Both the position numbers and the translations under genes were made by a program. The notes below the pieces were generated by a model. That model ran no database searches. It was not told the origin of the DNA and was given only the letters and a program-made list of their open reading frames with translations. A stretch of DNA of 64,000 bases, taken from NCBI RefSeq assembly GCF_004114935.1, contig NZ_CP022221.1, positions 9,011,001-9,075,000 of the forward strand. Reading direction: 5' to 3'. This DNA is from Bradyrhizobium zhanjiangense. Lineage in GTDB: Bacteria; Pseudomonadota; Alphaproteobacteria; Rhizobiales; Xanthobacteraceae. Positions 51,570 to 62,513 of the stretch are shown here, piece by piece. Numbering within the stretch: the first letter of the stretch is position 1; each line of letters begins with the position of its first letter.

Positions 51570-52910
51570 ATGTGGCAACGGCTCTCATTCCGGACGCAAT
51601 TGTTTCTTCCGCTCGGCGCGAGCCTTCTCGCGGCACTGATCCTGGGCGGCATGCTGCTTCAGACCTTCGCAGGGGGCCAGCTCGCTGAGGAGAATGAGCC
51701 GCGCCAGCGTTCGACCCTGGCAATCGCCACCGCGCTCAACAACACCCTGCGCGCGTCGGACAATCCACGGCAGACACTCGATGCCTTTGTCCATTCATTG
51801 GGTACCTCCTCCGATATCCAATTCCGCGCCGCCGAGGAGGGTCCCGCGCCCTCCCCGAAAGGCGGCCTGCGCAACCTGCATGGCGTGCCGCAATGGTTCA
51901 TCGAGCTGCTTGTCATCCCGGAGATGGACGCGGCGTCCCCGGTCATCATCGATGGCAGGCGTGTAGGAGATCTCGTCTTCCTCCCGGACCTGTCGGCCGA
52001 CTTGTTCGAGAAATGGATCGGCTTTCTCGCGCTGATCTGCCTCGTCCTGGCGCTCATGGTGCTCACGGGCACCATCGCCTATGTCTTCGCGGGATCGGCG
52101 CTGCGGCCCCTGCGAAATCTCGGCGACGGGCTCACGCGGATACGGCGCGGCGACTACGCAACGCCGATTCCCGTCGCCGGCCCGCCGGAGATCCGGCAGA
52201 GCTGCGAGGAGGCCAATTCGCTGGCCGCAACGCTGGCGCAATTGAGCGCGGACAATCGCAACCTCCTGCACCGCCTGGTGTCGCTCCAAGATGACGAGCG
52301 GCGCGACCTCGCCCGCGAGATGCATGACGAACTCGGGCCGCTGTTGTTCAGCATCCGCGCCGGGACGATCGCCTTGATCGAGGCATCTTCACCTGCAGGA
52401 AATCTCGGCAATTCGGCGCAGGAGGTGCTGCAATCGGTCGAGGCGCTCCAGCAGACCAACCGCCGTATTCTCGACCGGCTGCGACCGCTCTATATCGAGG
52501 AGCTGGGCCTCGCGACCAGCGTGCAGACACTGCTGCAAAACTTTCGCAAGCAGTCACCGCATATCGGCCTGACGGCCACGATCGATCCCGGTCTCAACGG
52601 GATCGACGGACCGCTGGCCCAGACCGTCTATCGCGTGATCCAGGAGGCGCTGACCAACGTGCTGCGCCATGCCAAAGCCGGCAATGCCCATGTGCAGGCG
52701 ACCGTCGCCGGCGAGGCGCTCCTCATCGAGATCTCCGACGACGGCGGCGGCTTTCCCGCCGGCAACGTCTTCGGCCGGGGCCTGACAGGCATGCATGAGC
52801 GCGTGCGCGCGCTCAGCGGGTCGCTGTCACTGCTGCGCGCGGATGACCGAACCCATGTACGCTGCCGTCTTCCGGTCGAGACGACGCGGGATGCGTCATC
52901 ATCAGGCTAG
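51570..52910 (+). CDS. Sensor histidine kinase, HisKA_3 type
   Basis: A 446-residue membrane kinase. Two membrane segments (LFLPLGASLLAALILGGMLL and about residues 152-172, FLALICLVLALMVLTGTIAY) bracket a periplasmic sensor with no recognised fold. A HAMP-like linker follows (RPLRNLGDGLTRIRRGDYAT). The dimerisation/phosphoacceptor region is HisKA_3 (DLAREMHDELGPLLFSIRAG, H252), and a C-terminal HATPase has DDGGGFPAGN and GRGLTGMHER. It pairs with the divergent LuxR-type regulator. The signal is unknown. Confidence 0.91.
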   Translation: MWQRLSFRTQLFLPLGASLLAALILGGMLLQTFAGGQLAEENEPRQRSTLAIATALNNTLRASDNPRQTLDAFVHSLGTSSDIQFRAAEEGPAPSPKGGLRNLHGVPQWFIELLVIPEMDAASPVIIDGRRVGDLVFLPDLSADLFEKWIGFLALICLVLALMVLTGTIAYVFAGSALRPLRNLGDGLTRIRRGDYATPIPVAGPPEIRQSCEEANSLAATLAQLSADNRNLLHRLVSLQDDERRDLAREMHDELGPLLFSIRAGTIALIEASSPAGNLGNSAQEVLQSVEALQQTNRRILDRLRPLYIEELGLATSVQTLLQNFRKQSPHIGLTATIDPGLNGIDGPLAQTVYRVIQEALTNVLRHAKAGNAHVQATVAGEALLIEISDDGGGFPAGNVFGRGLTGMHERVRALSGSLSLLRADDRTHVRCRLPVETTRDASSSG

Positions 52911-52922
52911 CACGCGATCAGG

Positions 52923-53288
52923 CTAGCACGCGCAACCGGCATGCGCGCTCTGCCGCGCCGGCTCGCACAGCGTGCTGCGAATCTTGCCTTCGGGGCTGAA
53001 GCGAAACGAAGCATGAATGTGCAGCGCGCCGGCGACGGAATATTCGAGTTCGACGCCATGAGGCGCGGGATGAATCTCCTCCAGTCCGAAACCCACCGAC
53101 GCGAAGGCGCTGAGCCGCGGCTGCCAATAGGCTTCGAGCTCGCTCCGGCCACAATATCGGTGCATGCCGTTGCACATGCATTCGAGCTGGGCGTCGTCGG
53201 CATAGAGATCGAGCAGCGTCGTGAGGTCGCCCTTCCGACAGGCGTCCACCCAATCGACGACAATTCCCATCTGATCAAAATCACTCAC
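52923..53288 (-). CDS. SnoaL/NTF2-like protein
   Basis: A 121-residue cone-shaped NTF2-like fold: VVDWVDACRKGDLTTLLDLY, ADDAQLECMCNGMHRYCG and SELEAYWQPRL are typical of SnoaL-like ketosteroid-isomerase relatives. The GTG at 53288 has GAGGA eight bases before; the frame could also start at 53312 or 53270. Cysteines are enriched (CMCN, CEPA, CAC at the end). Function unknown; it is convergent with the sensor kinase. Confidence 0.7.
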   Translation of the reverse strand: MSDFDQMGIVVDWVDACRKGDLTTLLDLYADDAQLECMCNGMHRYCGRSELEAYWQPRLSAFASVGFGLEEIHPAPHGVELEYSVAGALHIHASFRFSPEGKIRSTLCEPARQSAHAGCAC

Positions 53289-53402
53289 GCTGCAATCCTC
53301 TGCCGGGGACAAGCACTGGCGGCTTAGGACTACACTCGTGAATATGCGCTGAACGGTAAAGCCCGGGCGATACCGGGTTCCCTCGTGGATCTACGGACAA
53401 AT

Positions 53403-54155
53403 TCAGCTCGGCCGCCGCCCCCTCACCCACACCGCAAAAGCGATCAACAGGGCGCCTGCGAGCGTGAACCAAGTGATGGCGTATTGCAGGTGATCGTCTT
53501 TCAAATGCACGTCGAGCGGACCGGGACGTGGAATGCCGTTCTCGGGCATCGGCTGCTCGAGATCGACATAAAACGGCGCGACCGTCCCCCAGCCGAGCGC
53601 GCTCGCGATTCCCCGATGATCGCGCACGAACCAGAGTCGCTTGTCGCGGTTCTCCGCCGGTGTCAGCCAGCCTGCTGGTTCCGGGAACCGGAGGTAGCCG
53701 GTGAGCACGACCGGCTGGCCCGTGACGAGCTTCCTCACCGCGCGATCCTCGACACTGCGATCCTGCATCGTGTTCTCGACGAAGCCGGCATCGATCACGA
53801 CCATCTCGCCGCTCGGAAGCCGCGCCGGCAGGAACGCCCAGGTGCCGGGGCCGGCGGCGTCCTTGCGCACGGCCGAGCCGGAGGAATAGACCATCGCATC
53901 GGGCAGCGGGGCGTAGATTGCGGTGAAGCTGACGCGGCGGAATTCGTCGCGCGCGGGATTGAGCGCAGCCCATTGCGCGGGCGCCGGCAGCGCGACCGGC
54001 GCTGCCGCAAGCCGTTCGGTGAGAGCGGCGATCAGCTCGTGCTTGGCTGTCCGGCGCTGTAATTGCCAGATGCCGAGTGCGACGAAGACAGCCGTCAGGA
54101 GCAGCGTGAACAGCGCAAAGCCGGCCACGCGAGGCTTGCGCACACTCGCGTTCAT
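53403..54155 (-). CDS. SURF1-family cytochrome oxidase assembly protein
   Basis: A 250-residue protein with an N-terminal membrane segment (FALFTLLLTAVFVALGIWQL) and a C-terminal one (ITWFTLAGALLIAFAVWV). Between them are the SURF1 motifs FRRVSFTAIY, VRKDAAGPGTWAFLPARL and FVRDHRGIASALGWG. SURF1 (ShyA) helps insert heme a into subunit I of the aa3 oxidase. It overlaps the DUF983 gene start by four bases and ends the cta array. Confidence 0.93.
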   Translation of the reverse strand: MNASVRKPRVAGFALFTLLLTAVFVALGIWQLQRRTAKHELIAALTERLAAAPVALPAPAQWAALNPARDEFRRVSFTAIYAPLPDAMVYSSGSAVRKDAAGPGTWAFLPARLPSGEMVVIDAGFVENTMQDRSVEDRAVRKLVTGQPVVLTGYLRFPEPAGWLTPAENRDKRLWFVRDHRGIASALGWGTVAPFYVDLEQPMPENGIPRPGPLDVHLKDDHLQYAITWFTLAGALLIAFAVWVRGRRPS

Positions 54156-54553
54156 TTCGCGCGGTCGATGAGCCGGCCCGGCGCTGCCTTGTGGTGGAAT
54201 TGCAGCGCGATCAGCAGCGACTTCATCGCGCGCAACGGCAACAGCGTGGTGGCGAGGATCAGTGGCAGCCAGAGCACCGCATGCAGCCAGAACGGCGGCT
54301 GATACTTGACCTCGACGACGAGCGCGCAGCCGACCACGATCGCTCCAGCCAGCATGATGATGAAGATCGCCGGCCCGTCGCCGCTATCGATGAAAGCGTA
54401 GTCGAGCCCGCAGCGGTCGCAGCGAGGCGCGAGCGTCAGGAAGCCCGCATAGAGCTTGCCCTCGCCGCAGCGCGGACATTTGCAGGCGAGCCCGCGCAGC
54501 GCGCTTTGCAGGACGGTGGTTTCGGGCTCGGATGGGCCGGTGGTGTCGTTCAT
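54152..54553 (-). CDS. DUF983 small membrane protein
   Basis: A 133-residue protein with an N-terminal Zn-ribbon-like cluster (CKCPRCGEGKLYAG, CDRCGLDY) and two hydrophobic segments (IFIIMLAGAIVVGCALVV, WLHAVLWLPLILATTLLPL). DUF983 proteins sit beside cytochrome oxidase genes in many alphaproteobacteria. Start at 54553 (MNDTTGPSEP); a GTG at 54571 is possible. The stop overlaps the SURF1 start by four bases, indicating coupled translation. Confidence 0.9.
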   Translation of the reverse strand: MNDTTGPSEPETTVLQSALRGLACKCPRCGEGKLYAGFLTLAPRCDRCGLDYAFIDSGDGPAIFIIMLAGAIVVGCALVVEVKYQPPFWLHAVLWLPLILATTLLPLRAMKSLLIALQFHHKAAPGRLIDRAK

Positions 54554-54606
54554 GATGGCAAACTCTATCACAGTTTCCGCCGAAGCTTGCGGCGGCCGGA
54601 AAGCGA

Positions 54607-54631
54607 AAGGGCGGCCCAGCGGCCGCCCCTT
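54607..54631 (-). terminator. Possible terminator of ctaE
   Basis: On the minus strand AAGGGGCGGCC and GGCCGCCCTT form a strong stem with one bulge and a four-base loop, followed by tcgctttcc, which has only a weak T-tract. It lies 22 bases after the ctaE stop. It may attenuate rather than end transcription towards DUF983 and SURF1. Confidence 0.5.
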
Positions 54632-54652
54632 CTGATCATCTGCCTCGCAGGC

Positions 54653-55549
54653 TCAGTGCGCACCGTGAGCCATGGTCTCGGCGCCGTGACCCCAGACATA
54701 GATGCAGAGGAACAGGAACAGCCAGACCACGTCGACGAAGTGCCAGTACCAGGCAGCGAACTCGAAGCCGAGATGCTGCTTCGGCGTGAAGTGGCCGGCA
54801 TAGGCGCGGAACAGGCAGACCAGCAGGAAGATGGTGCCGACCAGCACGTGGAAGCCATGGAAGCCGGTCGCCATGAAGAAGGTCGCACCGTAGACGTTGC
54901 CGCCGAACGAGAACGCCGCGTGGCTGTACTCATAGGCCTGCACGCAGGTGAAGAGCGCACCCAACACGACGGTGAGGATCAGGCCGTATTTCAGGCCCTG
55001 ACGATCGTTCTCAAGCAGCGCGTGGTGCGCCCAGGTCACGGTGGTGCCGGAGGTGAGCAGGATCAGCGTGTTCAGGAGCGGCAGATGCCAGGGATCGAAG
55101 GTCTCGATGCCCTTTGGCGGCCAAGTGCCGGGAACGGAGCAGGCGCCGGCCTGGGTGCCGAGGCCGCAGCCGAACACGGCATCGCGGGTGGCATGGACAG
55201 CGTCCGCGGGGAACAGCGCCGCGTTGAAATAGGCCCAGAACCAGGCCACGAAGAACATCACCTCGGAGGCGATGAACAGGATCATGCCGTAGCGATGATG
55301 GAGCTGCACGACGCGGGTGTGGTCGCCCTTGTACTGGGCTTCCTTGATCACGTCGCCCCACCAGCTCGCCATGGTGTAGAGCACGCCGACGGTACCGACA
55401 CCGAACACGATCGGCGCAGCCGAGAACATGTGATGCATCCAGGCGATCGCGCCGACCGCCATGATGAAGGCCGACAGCGAGCCGACGGCCGGCCAAGGAG
55501 AGGGATCGACCAGATGATAGTCGTGATGCTTGGTGTGCGCCGTTGCCAT
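54653..55549 (-). CDS. ctaE: Cytochrome c oxidase subunit III
   Basis: A 298-residue integral subunit with seven membrane segments. The subunit III core is evident: [58 protein letters not shown] and [19 protein letters not shown]. It stabilises the aa3 complex. It follows ctaG by 79 bases on the same strand. Confidence 0.95.
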   Translation of the reverse strand: MATAHTKHHDYHLVDPSPWPAVGSLSAFIMAVGAIAWMHHMFSAAPIVFGVGTVGVLYTMASWWGDVIKEAQYKGDHTRVVQLHHRYGMILFIASEVMFFVAWFWAYFNAALFPADAVHATRDAVFGCGLGTQAGACSVPGTWPPKGIETFDPWHLPLLNTLILLTSGTTVTWAHHALLENDRQGLKYGLILTVVLGALFTCVQAYEYSHAAFSFGGNVYGATFFMATGFHGFHVLVGTIFLLVCLFRAYAGHFTPKQHLGFEFAAWYWHFVDVVWLFLFLCIYVWGHGAETMAHGAH

Positions 55550-55628
55550 TTGCGGTCTCTCTCCTCAATCCCGTGCCTATCAGGCACTTATCCCCTTGTG
55601 TCCAACCCCCGAGCCACGAGCCCAGCGA

Positions 55629-56267
55629 TCAGAGATTTCCCTTGCGTTTGTCGCGTTCGCCGGATGCCAGCGGCTTCACCACGGGATCCTTCACCGGATA
55701 GAACGTGTAGGACAGCGTGATCGTGCTCAGCCCGTCATTCTCGTGGTCGTCGGCGATCGATGGATCGACGTAGAACACGACCGGCATCTCCCGTTTCTCG
55801 CCGGGCGCCATGGTCTGCTCGGTGAAGCAGAAGCAGTTAATCTTCTGGAAATATGACCCGACCGTCAGCGGCGCGACGTTATAGGCGGCCTGGCCCGCGG
55901 TGGTGCGCGCGGCCTGGTTGGTCACGGTGTAGTAGATGGTCGTGACCTGACCGATGTTGACCTCGATCTCGCTCTGCTCGGGCTCGAACTTCCAGGGCAG
56001 GCCCGGCGCGACGTTGGAATCGAAACGCACCGAGATTTTTCGCGCGATCGGGCCGGTCGCCGGCGCGGAGGTCGCGACCTGGGTGGTGCCGTTGAAGCCG
56101 GTAGCGCGGCAGAACCAGTTGTAGAACGGCACCGCCGCGTAGGATGCCCCCACCATCAGCGCCACCACGCCGCCGCAGATCGAGGCGACCACCACATCGC
56201 GACCCAGCCCGCGGCGCTTGGCCGGCTTGGCGCTGACGTCCTGCGATATGGTCGGCTCGTGATCCAT
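55629..56267 (-). CDS. ctaG: CtaG/Cox11 copper chaperone
   Basis: A 212-residue inner-membrane protein: one segment ([20 protein letters not shown]), then [14 protein letters not shown] and the copper-binding CFCF motif in [13 protein letters not shown]. Cox11/CtaG delivers copper to the CuB site of subunit I. It is four bases after the small upstream membrane gene, and part of the cta array. Confidence 0.95.
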   Translation of the reverse strand: MDHEPTISQDVSAKPAKRRGLGRDVVVASICGGVVALMVGASYAAVPFYNWFCRATGFNGTTQVATSAPATGPIARKISVRFDSNVAPGLPWKFEPEQSEIEVNIGQVTTIYYTVTNQAARTTAGQAAYNVAPLTVGSYFQKINCFCFTEQTMAPGEKREMPVVFYVDPSIADDHENDGLSTITLSYTFYPVKDPVVKPLASGERDKRKGNL

Positions 56268-56271
56268 CTTC

Positions 56272-56436
56272 CTACATCGGCCGCACTAGAACTGCCGGTC
56301 CCTTGACCATGGTGACGGCGAAGAACAGCACCACGAGCACGCCGAGCGCCAAAGCAATGGCGATCGAGCGCTGACGACGGCTCTTCTTCTGCGCCTCGGT
56401 GAGGACGATTCCATCTGGCTCGGGTTTGTCGGCCAT
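56272..56436 (-). CDS. Small membrane protein of the cta cluster (CoxF-like)
   Basis: A 54-residue protein, too short for many gene callers. GAGG lies five bases before the ATG. The sequence begins [19 protein letters not shown] and has one membrane segment ([20 protein letters not shown]). Its place between ctaB and ctaG, seven bases after the former and four before the latter, matches the CoxF-type small protein of alphaproteobacterial oxidase operons. Confidence 0.78.
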   Translation of the reverse strand: MADKPEPDGIVLTEAQKKSRRQRSIAIALALGVLVVLFFAVTMVKGPAVLVRPM

Positions 56437-56443
56437 CCCTGCC

Positions 56444-57388
56444 TCATGCGCCCCATGCCATCGGAGCAAGCGCCCGGAACACGACCTCGGCCAGCAAGGT
56501 TGCGAATAGCGCGAACAGATAAAGGATGGAGAAGGCAAACAGCTTGCGGGTCGCGCGCAGCGACTGGCTGCGCTCGCGGCGCATGTAGACGTTGATGGCG
56601 AGCACCAGCATGCCGGCACCAAGGATCAGCGAGACGATGCCGTAGATGGCGTCGAAATAGCCGAGCGCCCAGGGCGCGGCGGCGACCCCGATCAGCACGA
56701 TGGTGTAGAGCAGGATCTGGAGGCGCGTCGCGTCGGGACCGGCGACATTGGGCAGCATCGGAATGCCGGCACGGGCGTAATCGTCCGAGCGGAATAGCGC
56801 CAGCGCCCAGAAATGCGGCGGCGTCCAGAAGAAGATGATGGCGAACAGCAGCAGCGGCTCGACGTCGACCGTGCCCGTCACGGCGGCCCAGGCCACCACC
56901 GGCGGCAGCGCGCCGGCGGCGCCGCCGATCACGATGTTCTGCGCGGTCCAGCGCTTCAGACACATCGTGTAGATCACGACGTAGAAGAAGATGGTGAAGG
57001 CGAGCAGCGCGCCCGCGATCCAGTTGACGAGGATGCCGAGCGTCATCACCGAGAAGAAGGCGAGCGTCATGCCGAACGCCATCGCCTCGGGACGGGTGAT
57101 GCGGCCGCGCGGGATCGGCCGGTTCGCCGTGCGCGACATCTTGGCGTCGATGTCGCCTTCGAGCGCCATGTTGAGCGCGCCGGAGGCACCGGCACCGACT
57201 GCGATGCAGAGCAGCGAGGTGATCGCCAGCACGGGGTGGAAATGCCCGGGCGCCATCGCCATCCCGACCAGCGCGGTGAAGATCACCAGCGACATCACCC
57301 GCGGCTTGAGCAGCGCGATGTAATCGCCGACCTCCGCTTCGGAGATGCGGGGATTGATGTCGATGGCGTTGTGGTCGAGGACGGACAC
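56444..57388 (-). CDS. ctaB: Protoheme IX farnesyltransferase (heme o synthase)
   Basis: A 314-residue UbiA-family prenyltransferase with about nine membrane segments. [20 protein letters not shown] carries the conserved aspartate-rich region (the DxxxD motif), and the later [19 protein letters not shown] is also typical. It adds farnesyl to heme b to make heme o, the precursor of heme a. It is 60 bases after ctaD on the same strand. Confidence 0.95.
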   Translation of the reverse strand: MSVLDHNAIDINPRISEAEVGDYIALLKPRVMSLVIFTALVGMAMAPGHFHPVLAITSLLCIAVGAGASGALNMALEGDIDAKMSRTANRPIPRGRITRPEAMAFGMTLAFFSVMTLGILVNWIAGALLAFTIFFYVVIYTMCLKRWTAQNIVIGGAAGALPPVVAWAAVTGTVDVEPLLLFAIIFFWTPPHFWALALFRSDDYARAGIPMLPNVAGPDATRLQILLYTIVLIGVAAAPWALGYFDAIYGIVSLILGAGMLVLAINVYMRRERSQSLRATRKLFAFSILYLFALFATLLAEVVFRALAPMAWGA

Positions 57389-57448
57389 TTAATTCAACTC
57401 GCTTCGTGAAGAGCCGCGGCGCCCGTCACGGGCGCCCCGGACGATGAC

Positions 57449-59125
<1,677 letters not shown>

Positions 59126-59152
59126 TCAGTCCCTCGAGCCTGCGCCCGGCGC

Positions 59153-59992
59153 TTACTGCGTCGGGCCGGCCGCGGAGGCGTAGGTGCTGGTGCCGCCGCT
59201 CGCAAATTTTTTCTTCGCGGTCTCGACCCAGGAGGCGAACTCCTGGTCGTCGACCACGCGGATCGCGATCGGCATGAAGGCATGATCCTTGCCGCACAGC
59301 TCCGAGCACTGGCCGTAATACATGCCGGTCTTGGTGGCCTTGAACCAGGTCTCGTTCAGCCGGCCCGGAATGGCATCGATCTTGACGCCGAAAGCCGGCA
59401 GCGCGAAGGCATGGATGACGTCCGCGCCCGTGGTCTGGACCCGAATCACCTTGTTGACCGGCACCACCATCTCGTTGTCGACGCCGAGCAGGCGGGGCTG
59501 CTTGTCCTGGGCCATCAGCGAGTCGAACTCGAACTTGCCGTTATCAGGATAGGCATAGGACCAGTACCATTGCTTGCCCGTCGCCTTGACGGTCAGATCC
59601 GCCTTTGGCACGTCGAGCTCGAGGAACAGGAGGCGGAACGACGGCACCGCGATGCCGACCAGGATCAGCACCGGAACCAGGGTCCACACCACCTCGATCA
59701 GCGTGTTGTGGGTGGTCCGCGACGGCACCGGATTGGCCCTCGCATTGAACTTGATGACCACGACCACGAGCAGCGCCAGGACGAACAGCGTGATCAGGGT
59801 GATCAGCACGAACAGGAAGTTGTGGAACCAGACGATGTTGTCCATCACCGGCGAGCCGGATTGCTGGAGCGTCCACTCCCACGGCGCCGGTTGCCCGAGC
59901 TCGGCGAATGCCACACCGCCCGTCGCCAGCGTCAGACCCGCCACGGCCAATCCCAGCAACTGCCGGCCCATCCGGCCCATCGACATCCTCAT
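59153..59992 (-). CDS. ctaC: Cytochrome c oxidase subunit II
   Basis: A 279-residue subunit with a signal peptide (LLGLAVAGLTLATGGVAFA), two membrane segments (FLFVLITLITLFVLALLVVV and VWTLVPVLILVGIAVP) and a periplasmic cupredoxin domain. The CuA site is complete: MYYGQCSELCGKDHAFMP. It receives electrons from cytochrome c. It is the first gene of the leftward cta array. Confidence 0.97.
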   Translation of the reverse strand: MRMSMGRMGRQLLGLAVAGLTLATGGVAFAELGQPAPWEWTLQQSGSPVMDNIVWFHNFLFVLITLITLFVLALLVVVVIKFNARANPVPSRTTHNTLIEVVWTLVPVLILVGIAVPSFRLLFLELDVPKADLTVKATGKQWYWSYAYPDNGKFEFDSLMAQDKQPRLLGVDNEMVVPVNKVIRVQTTGADVIHAFALPAFGVKIDAIPGRLNETWFKATKTGMYYGQCSELCGKDHAFMPIAIRVVDDQEFASWVETAKKKFASGGTSTYASAAGPTQ

Positions 59993-60440
59993 GCCGTTCG
60001 CGCTCCCCTTACGAAATCACCCCACGTGCATTCCCCTGTTTCCGGGAAACGCTTATTCGATCCGCCCGTCTGACAAACCGCCGCGCAAGAATACCTCTAA
60101 GAGGAATTGGGGCCAGATCGCTAGAACGCCGTAATCAAGCCTCTCAAACCATAATTCTTGATCTATCGCAATGCAGTCTTGGGCCTCATCTGCCAGGCAT
60201 CACCCGCAAGATATTTCCTAGTAACATCAGACAAAAATGCCGTTTCCCGGCACGCTGCGACTTGACAGCGGAATTGCCCGCGGTAGGCACTGGCAAACAG
60301 CCGCGCAGGATCCTGATTCGTGCGGGCGATGGTGGCGCGCGGCGGCGCGGAATTTGCTTGGGAATTGCCTTCAAGACGCCGTCATTCCCGTATCAGTCCG
60401 CCAGGTGCGAGCGACCCAGGCGAGCAGAGGGACCGACCCG
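59993..60440. other. Divergent intergenic region of ctaC and the IalB-like gene
   Basis: A 448-base region between the ctaC start (leftward) and the IalB-like start (rightward). Apart from a weak TTG-N8-CAA site at 60158-60171 no gene, repeat or terminator is seen. The stretch 60085-60180 is relatively AT-rich and probably holds the ctaC promoter. Confidence 0.5.
60158..60171. promoter_or_regulatory. Weak FixK-like site before ctaC
   Basis: TTGATCTATCGCAA fits the loose consensus TTG-N8-CAA but only the left ATC is kept. It is 166 bases before the ctaC start. Sites with this loose match arise by chance in a window of this size, so this is a weak call. Confidence 0.25.
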
Positions 60441-60971
60441 ATGGGGCTTTCGAGATGCATGGCAAGGCAGGCTGGCGGCCTCACGATGCTGGCCGCCCTG
60501 CTGGCGGTTGCCTTCCTGGCGCTGCCCGGTCTTGCCCATGCGCAGGGCGCGGTGCGCTCCGTCCATGGCGACTGGCAGATCCGCTGTGACACGCCGCCCG
60601 GCGCCCAGACCGAGCAATGCGCCCTGATCCAGAGCGTGGTGGCGGAGGACCGCTCCAATGCCGGCCTGACCGTGATCGTGCTCAAGACCGCCGACCAGAA
60701 GAGCCGCCTGATGCGGGTGGTCGCCCCGCTCGGCGTGCTCTTGCCCTCCGGCCTCGGCCTCAAGCTCGACAACCAGGACGTCGGCCGCGCCGGTTTCGTC
60801 AGATGCCTGCCTAACGGCTGCGTCGCGGAAGTGGTGATGGACGACAAGCTGCTGGGCCAGCTCCGCAGCGCCAAGACTGCGACCTTCATCATCTTCGAGA
60901 CCCCTGAAGAAGGCATCGGCTTCCCGCTCAGCCTGAACGGGCTCGGCGAGGGCTACGACAAGCTGCCGTAG
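60441..60971 (+). CDS. Invasion-associated locus B (IalB)-family protein
   Basis: A 176-residue secreted protein. A signal peptide (GLTMLAALLAVAFLALPGLA, cut after HAQ) precedes the IalB/Bartonella-like domain: VHGDWQIRCDTPPGAQTEQC, then PLGVLLPSGLGLKLD and CLPNGCVAEVVMDDKLLGQL. Family members are periplasmic or surface proteins of unknown biochemical role in alphaproteobacteria. Start at 60441 (AGAGGGA before it); the longer frame to 60237 is not protein-like. Confidence 0.85.
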   Translation: MGLSRCMARQAGGLTMLAALLAVAFLALPGLAHAQGAVRSVHGDWQIRCDTPPGAQTEQCALIQSVVAEDRSNAGLTVIVLKTADQKSRLMRVVAPLGVLLPSGLGLKLDNQDVGRAGFVRCLPNGCVAEVVMDDKLLGQLRSAKTATFIIFETPEEGIGFPLSLNGLGEGYDKLP

Positions 60972-61085
60972 GACGGCTCGACGACCGGGCGATTCTATTG
61001 TTTCCGTAATGTGAGGCTTGGCGCCCTCGCGGAACCGGTCCGAAACCATTATCTTGCCCCACATCCCCCGATAATGGACGGACGC

Positions 61086-62513
61086 ATGACCAACCCTGCC
61101 ACAACCTCCCTGCTCGACCGTGCCAATCTCGACCGCGACCAGGTTCGCAACGAGGTCGCGCGCGGGCTTGCCGGCGCCGACGATGGCGAACTGTTCCTGG
61201 AGTACAGCCAGACCGAAGCGCTGATGTTCGACAATGGGCGGCTGAAGCAGGCGACCTATGACACCTCGCAGGGCTTTGGCCTGCGCGCCGTCAAGGACGA
61301 TGCGGTCGGCTATGCGCATTCCTCCGACGTCTCGCTGCCGGCGCTGATTCGCGCCGCCGATGCAGTCGCAGCCGTGCGCGGTGGCTATTCCGGCAGTTTT
61401 GCCGCCCCGCCAGCGCATACCAACGTGCGGCTTTACAGTGACGACAATCCGCTCGATGCCCCCGGCTTCGAGACCAAAGTAAAGCTGCTCGCCGAGATCG
61501 ACGCCTATCTGCGCGACAAGGATCCGCGGGTGCGGCAGGTCAGCGTCAGTCTGGGCGCGACCTGGCAGGTCGTCGAGATCCTGCGGCCCGACGGCGAGAG
61601 CTATCGCGACATCCGCCCGCTCGTGCGCGTCAACATCTCTGTCGTCGCCGGCCAGGGCGACCGCCAGGAGAGCGGCAGCAAGGGCTATGGCGGTCGCGCC
61701 GGCTATGGCGAATTCATCGAGAGCAGGTCCTGGCGCGAAGCCGCCGACGGCGCGCTGCGCGAAGCGCTGGTCAATCTGGAATCAATTCCGGCTCCAGCCG
61801 GCGAGATGGACGTCGTGCTGGGCGCCGGCTGGCCCGGCGTGATGCTGCATGAAGCGGTCGGCCACGGCCTCGAGGGCGACTTCAACCGCAAGAAGACCTC
61901 GGCCTTTGCCGGCCTGATGGGCCAGCAGGTCGCTGCCAAGGGCGTCACCGTGGTTGACGACGGCACCATCGCCTCGCGCCGCGGCTCGCTCTCGATCGAC
62001 GACGAGGGCACGCCGACCAATCGCACCGTGCTGATCGAGGACGGCATCCTGGTCGGCTACATGCAGGACCGCCAGAACGCGCGCCTGATGAACATGAAGC
62101 CGACCGGCAACGGCCGCCGCCAGGGCTACGCCCATGTGCCGATGCCGCGCATGACCAACACCTACATGCTCGCGGGCGACCGCGATCCCGCCGAGATCCT
62201 CGCCTCCGTGAAGAACGGCGTGTTCGCCGCGAATTTCGGCGGCGGCCAGGTCGACATCACTTCGGGCAAATACGTGTTCCAGTGCACCGAGGCCTACAAG
62301 ATCGAGAACGGCAAGCTGGGGGCGCCCCTGAAGGGCGCCATGCTGATCGGCAACGGGCCGACCGATCTGCACCGCATCCGCATGGTCGGCAACGACCTCG
62401 CACTCGACACCGGCATCGGCACCTGCGGCAAGAACGGCCAGGGCGTGCCTGTCGGCGTCGGCCAGCCATCGCTGTTGATGGAGCGCATTACAGTAGGTGG
62501 AACGGGCGCATGA
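61086..62513 (+). CDS. tldD: TldD metalloprotease
   Basis: A 475-residue protein. The metal motif HEAVGHGLE near residue 256 belongs to the TldD subunit of the TldD/TldE protease, which matures microcin and other peptides and is widespread. The N-terminal TSLLDRANLDRDQVRNEVAR and C-terminal GTCGKNGQGVPVGVGQPSLL are also typical. The ATG at 61086 gives the usual length; an ATG at 61074 is possible. The stop overlaps the lepB start by four bases. Confidence 0.94.
   Translation: MTNPATTSLLDRANLDRDQVRNEVARGLAGADDGELFLEYSQTEALMFDNGRLKQATYDTSQGFGLRAVKDDAVGYAHSSDVSLPALIRAADAVAAVRGGYSGSFAAPPAHTNVRLYSDDNPLDAPGFETKVKLLAEIDAYLRDKDPRVRQVSVSLGATWQVVEILRPDGESYRDIRPLVRVNISVVAGQGDRQESGSKGYGGRAGYGEFIESRSWREAADGALREALVNLESIPAPAGEMDVVLGAGWPGVMLHEAVGHGLEGDFNRKKTSAFAGLMGQQVAAKGVTVVDDGTIASRRGSLSIDDEGTPTNRTVLIEDGILVGYMQDRQNARLMNMKPTGNGRRQGYAHVPMPRMTNTYMLAGDRDPAEILASVKNGVFAANFGGGQVDITSGKYVFQCTEAYKIENGKLGAPLKGAMLIGNGPTDLHRIRMVGNDLALDTGIGTCGKNGQGVPVGVGQPSLLMERITVGGTGA

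Noticed and set aside
51550..51575. TTAG-N7-CTAA inverted repeat at the sensor-kinase start
   Set aside because: A four-base arm is too short to support an operator, and part of it covers the start codon.
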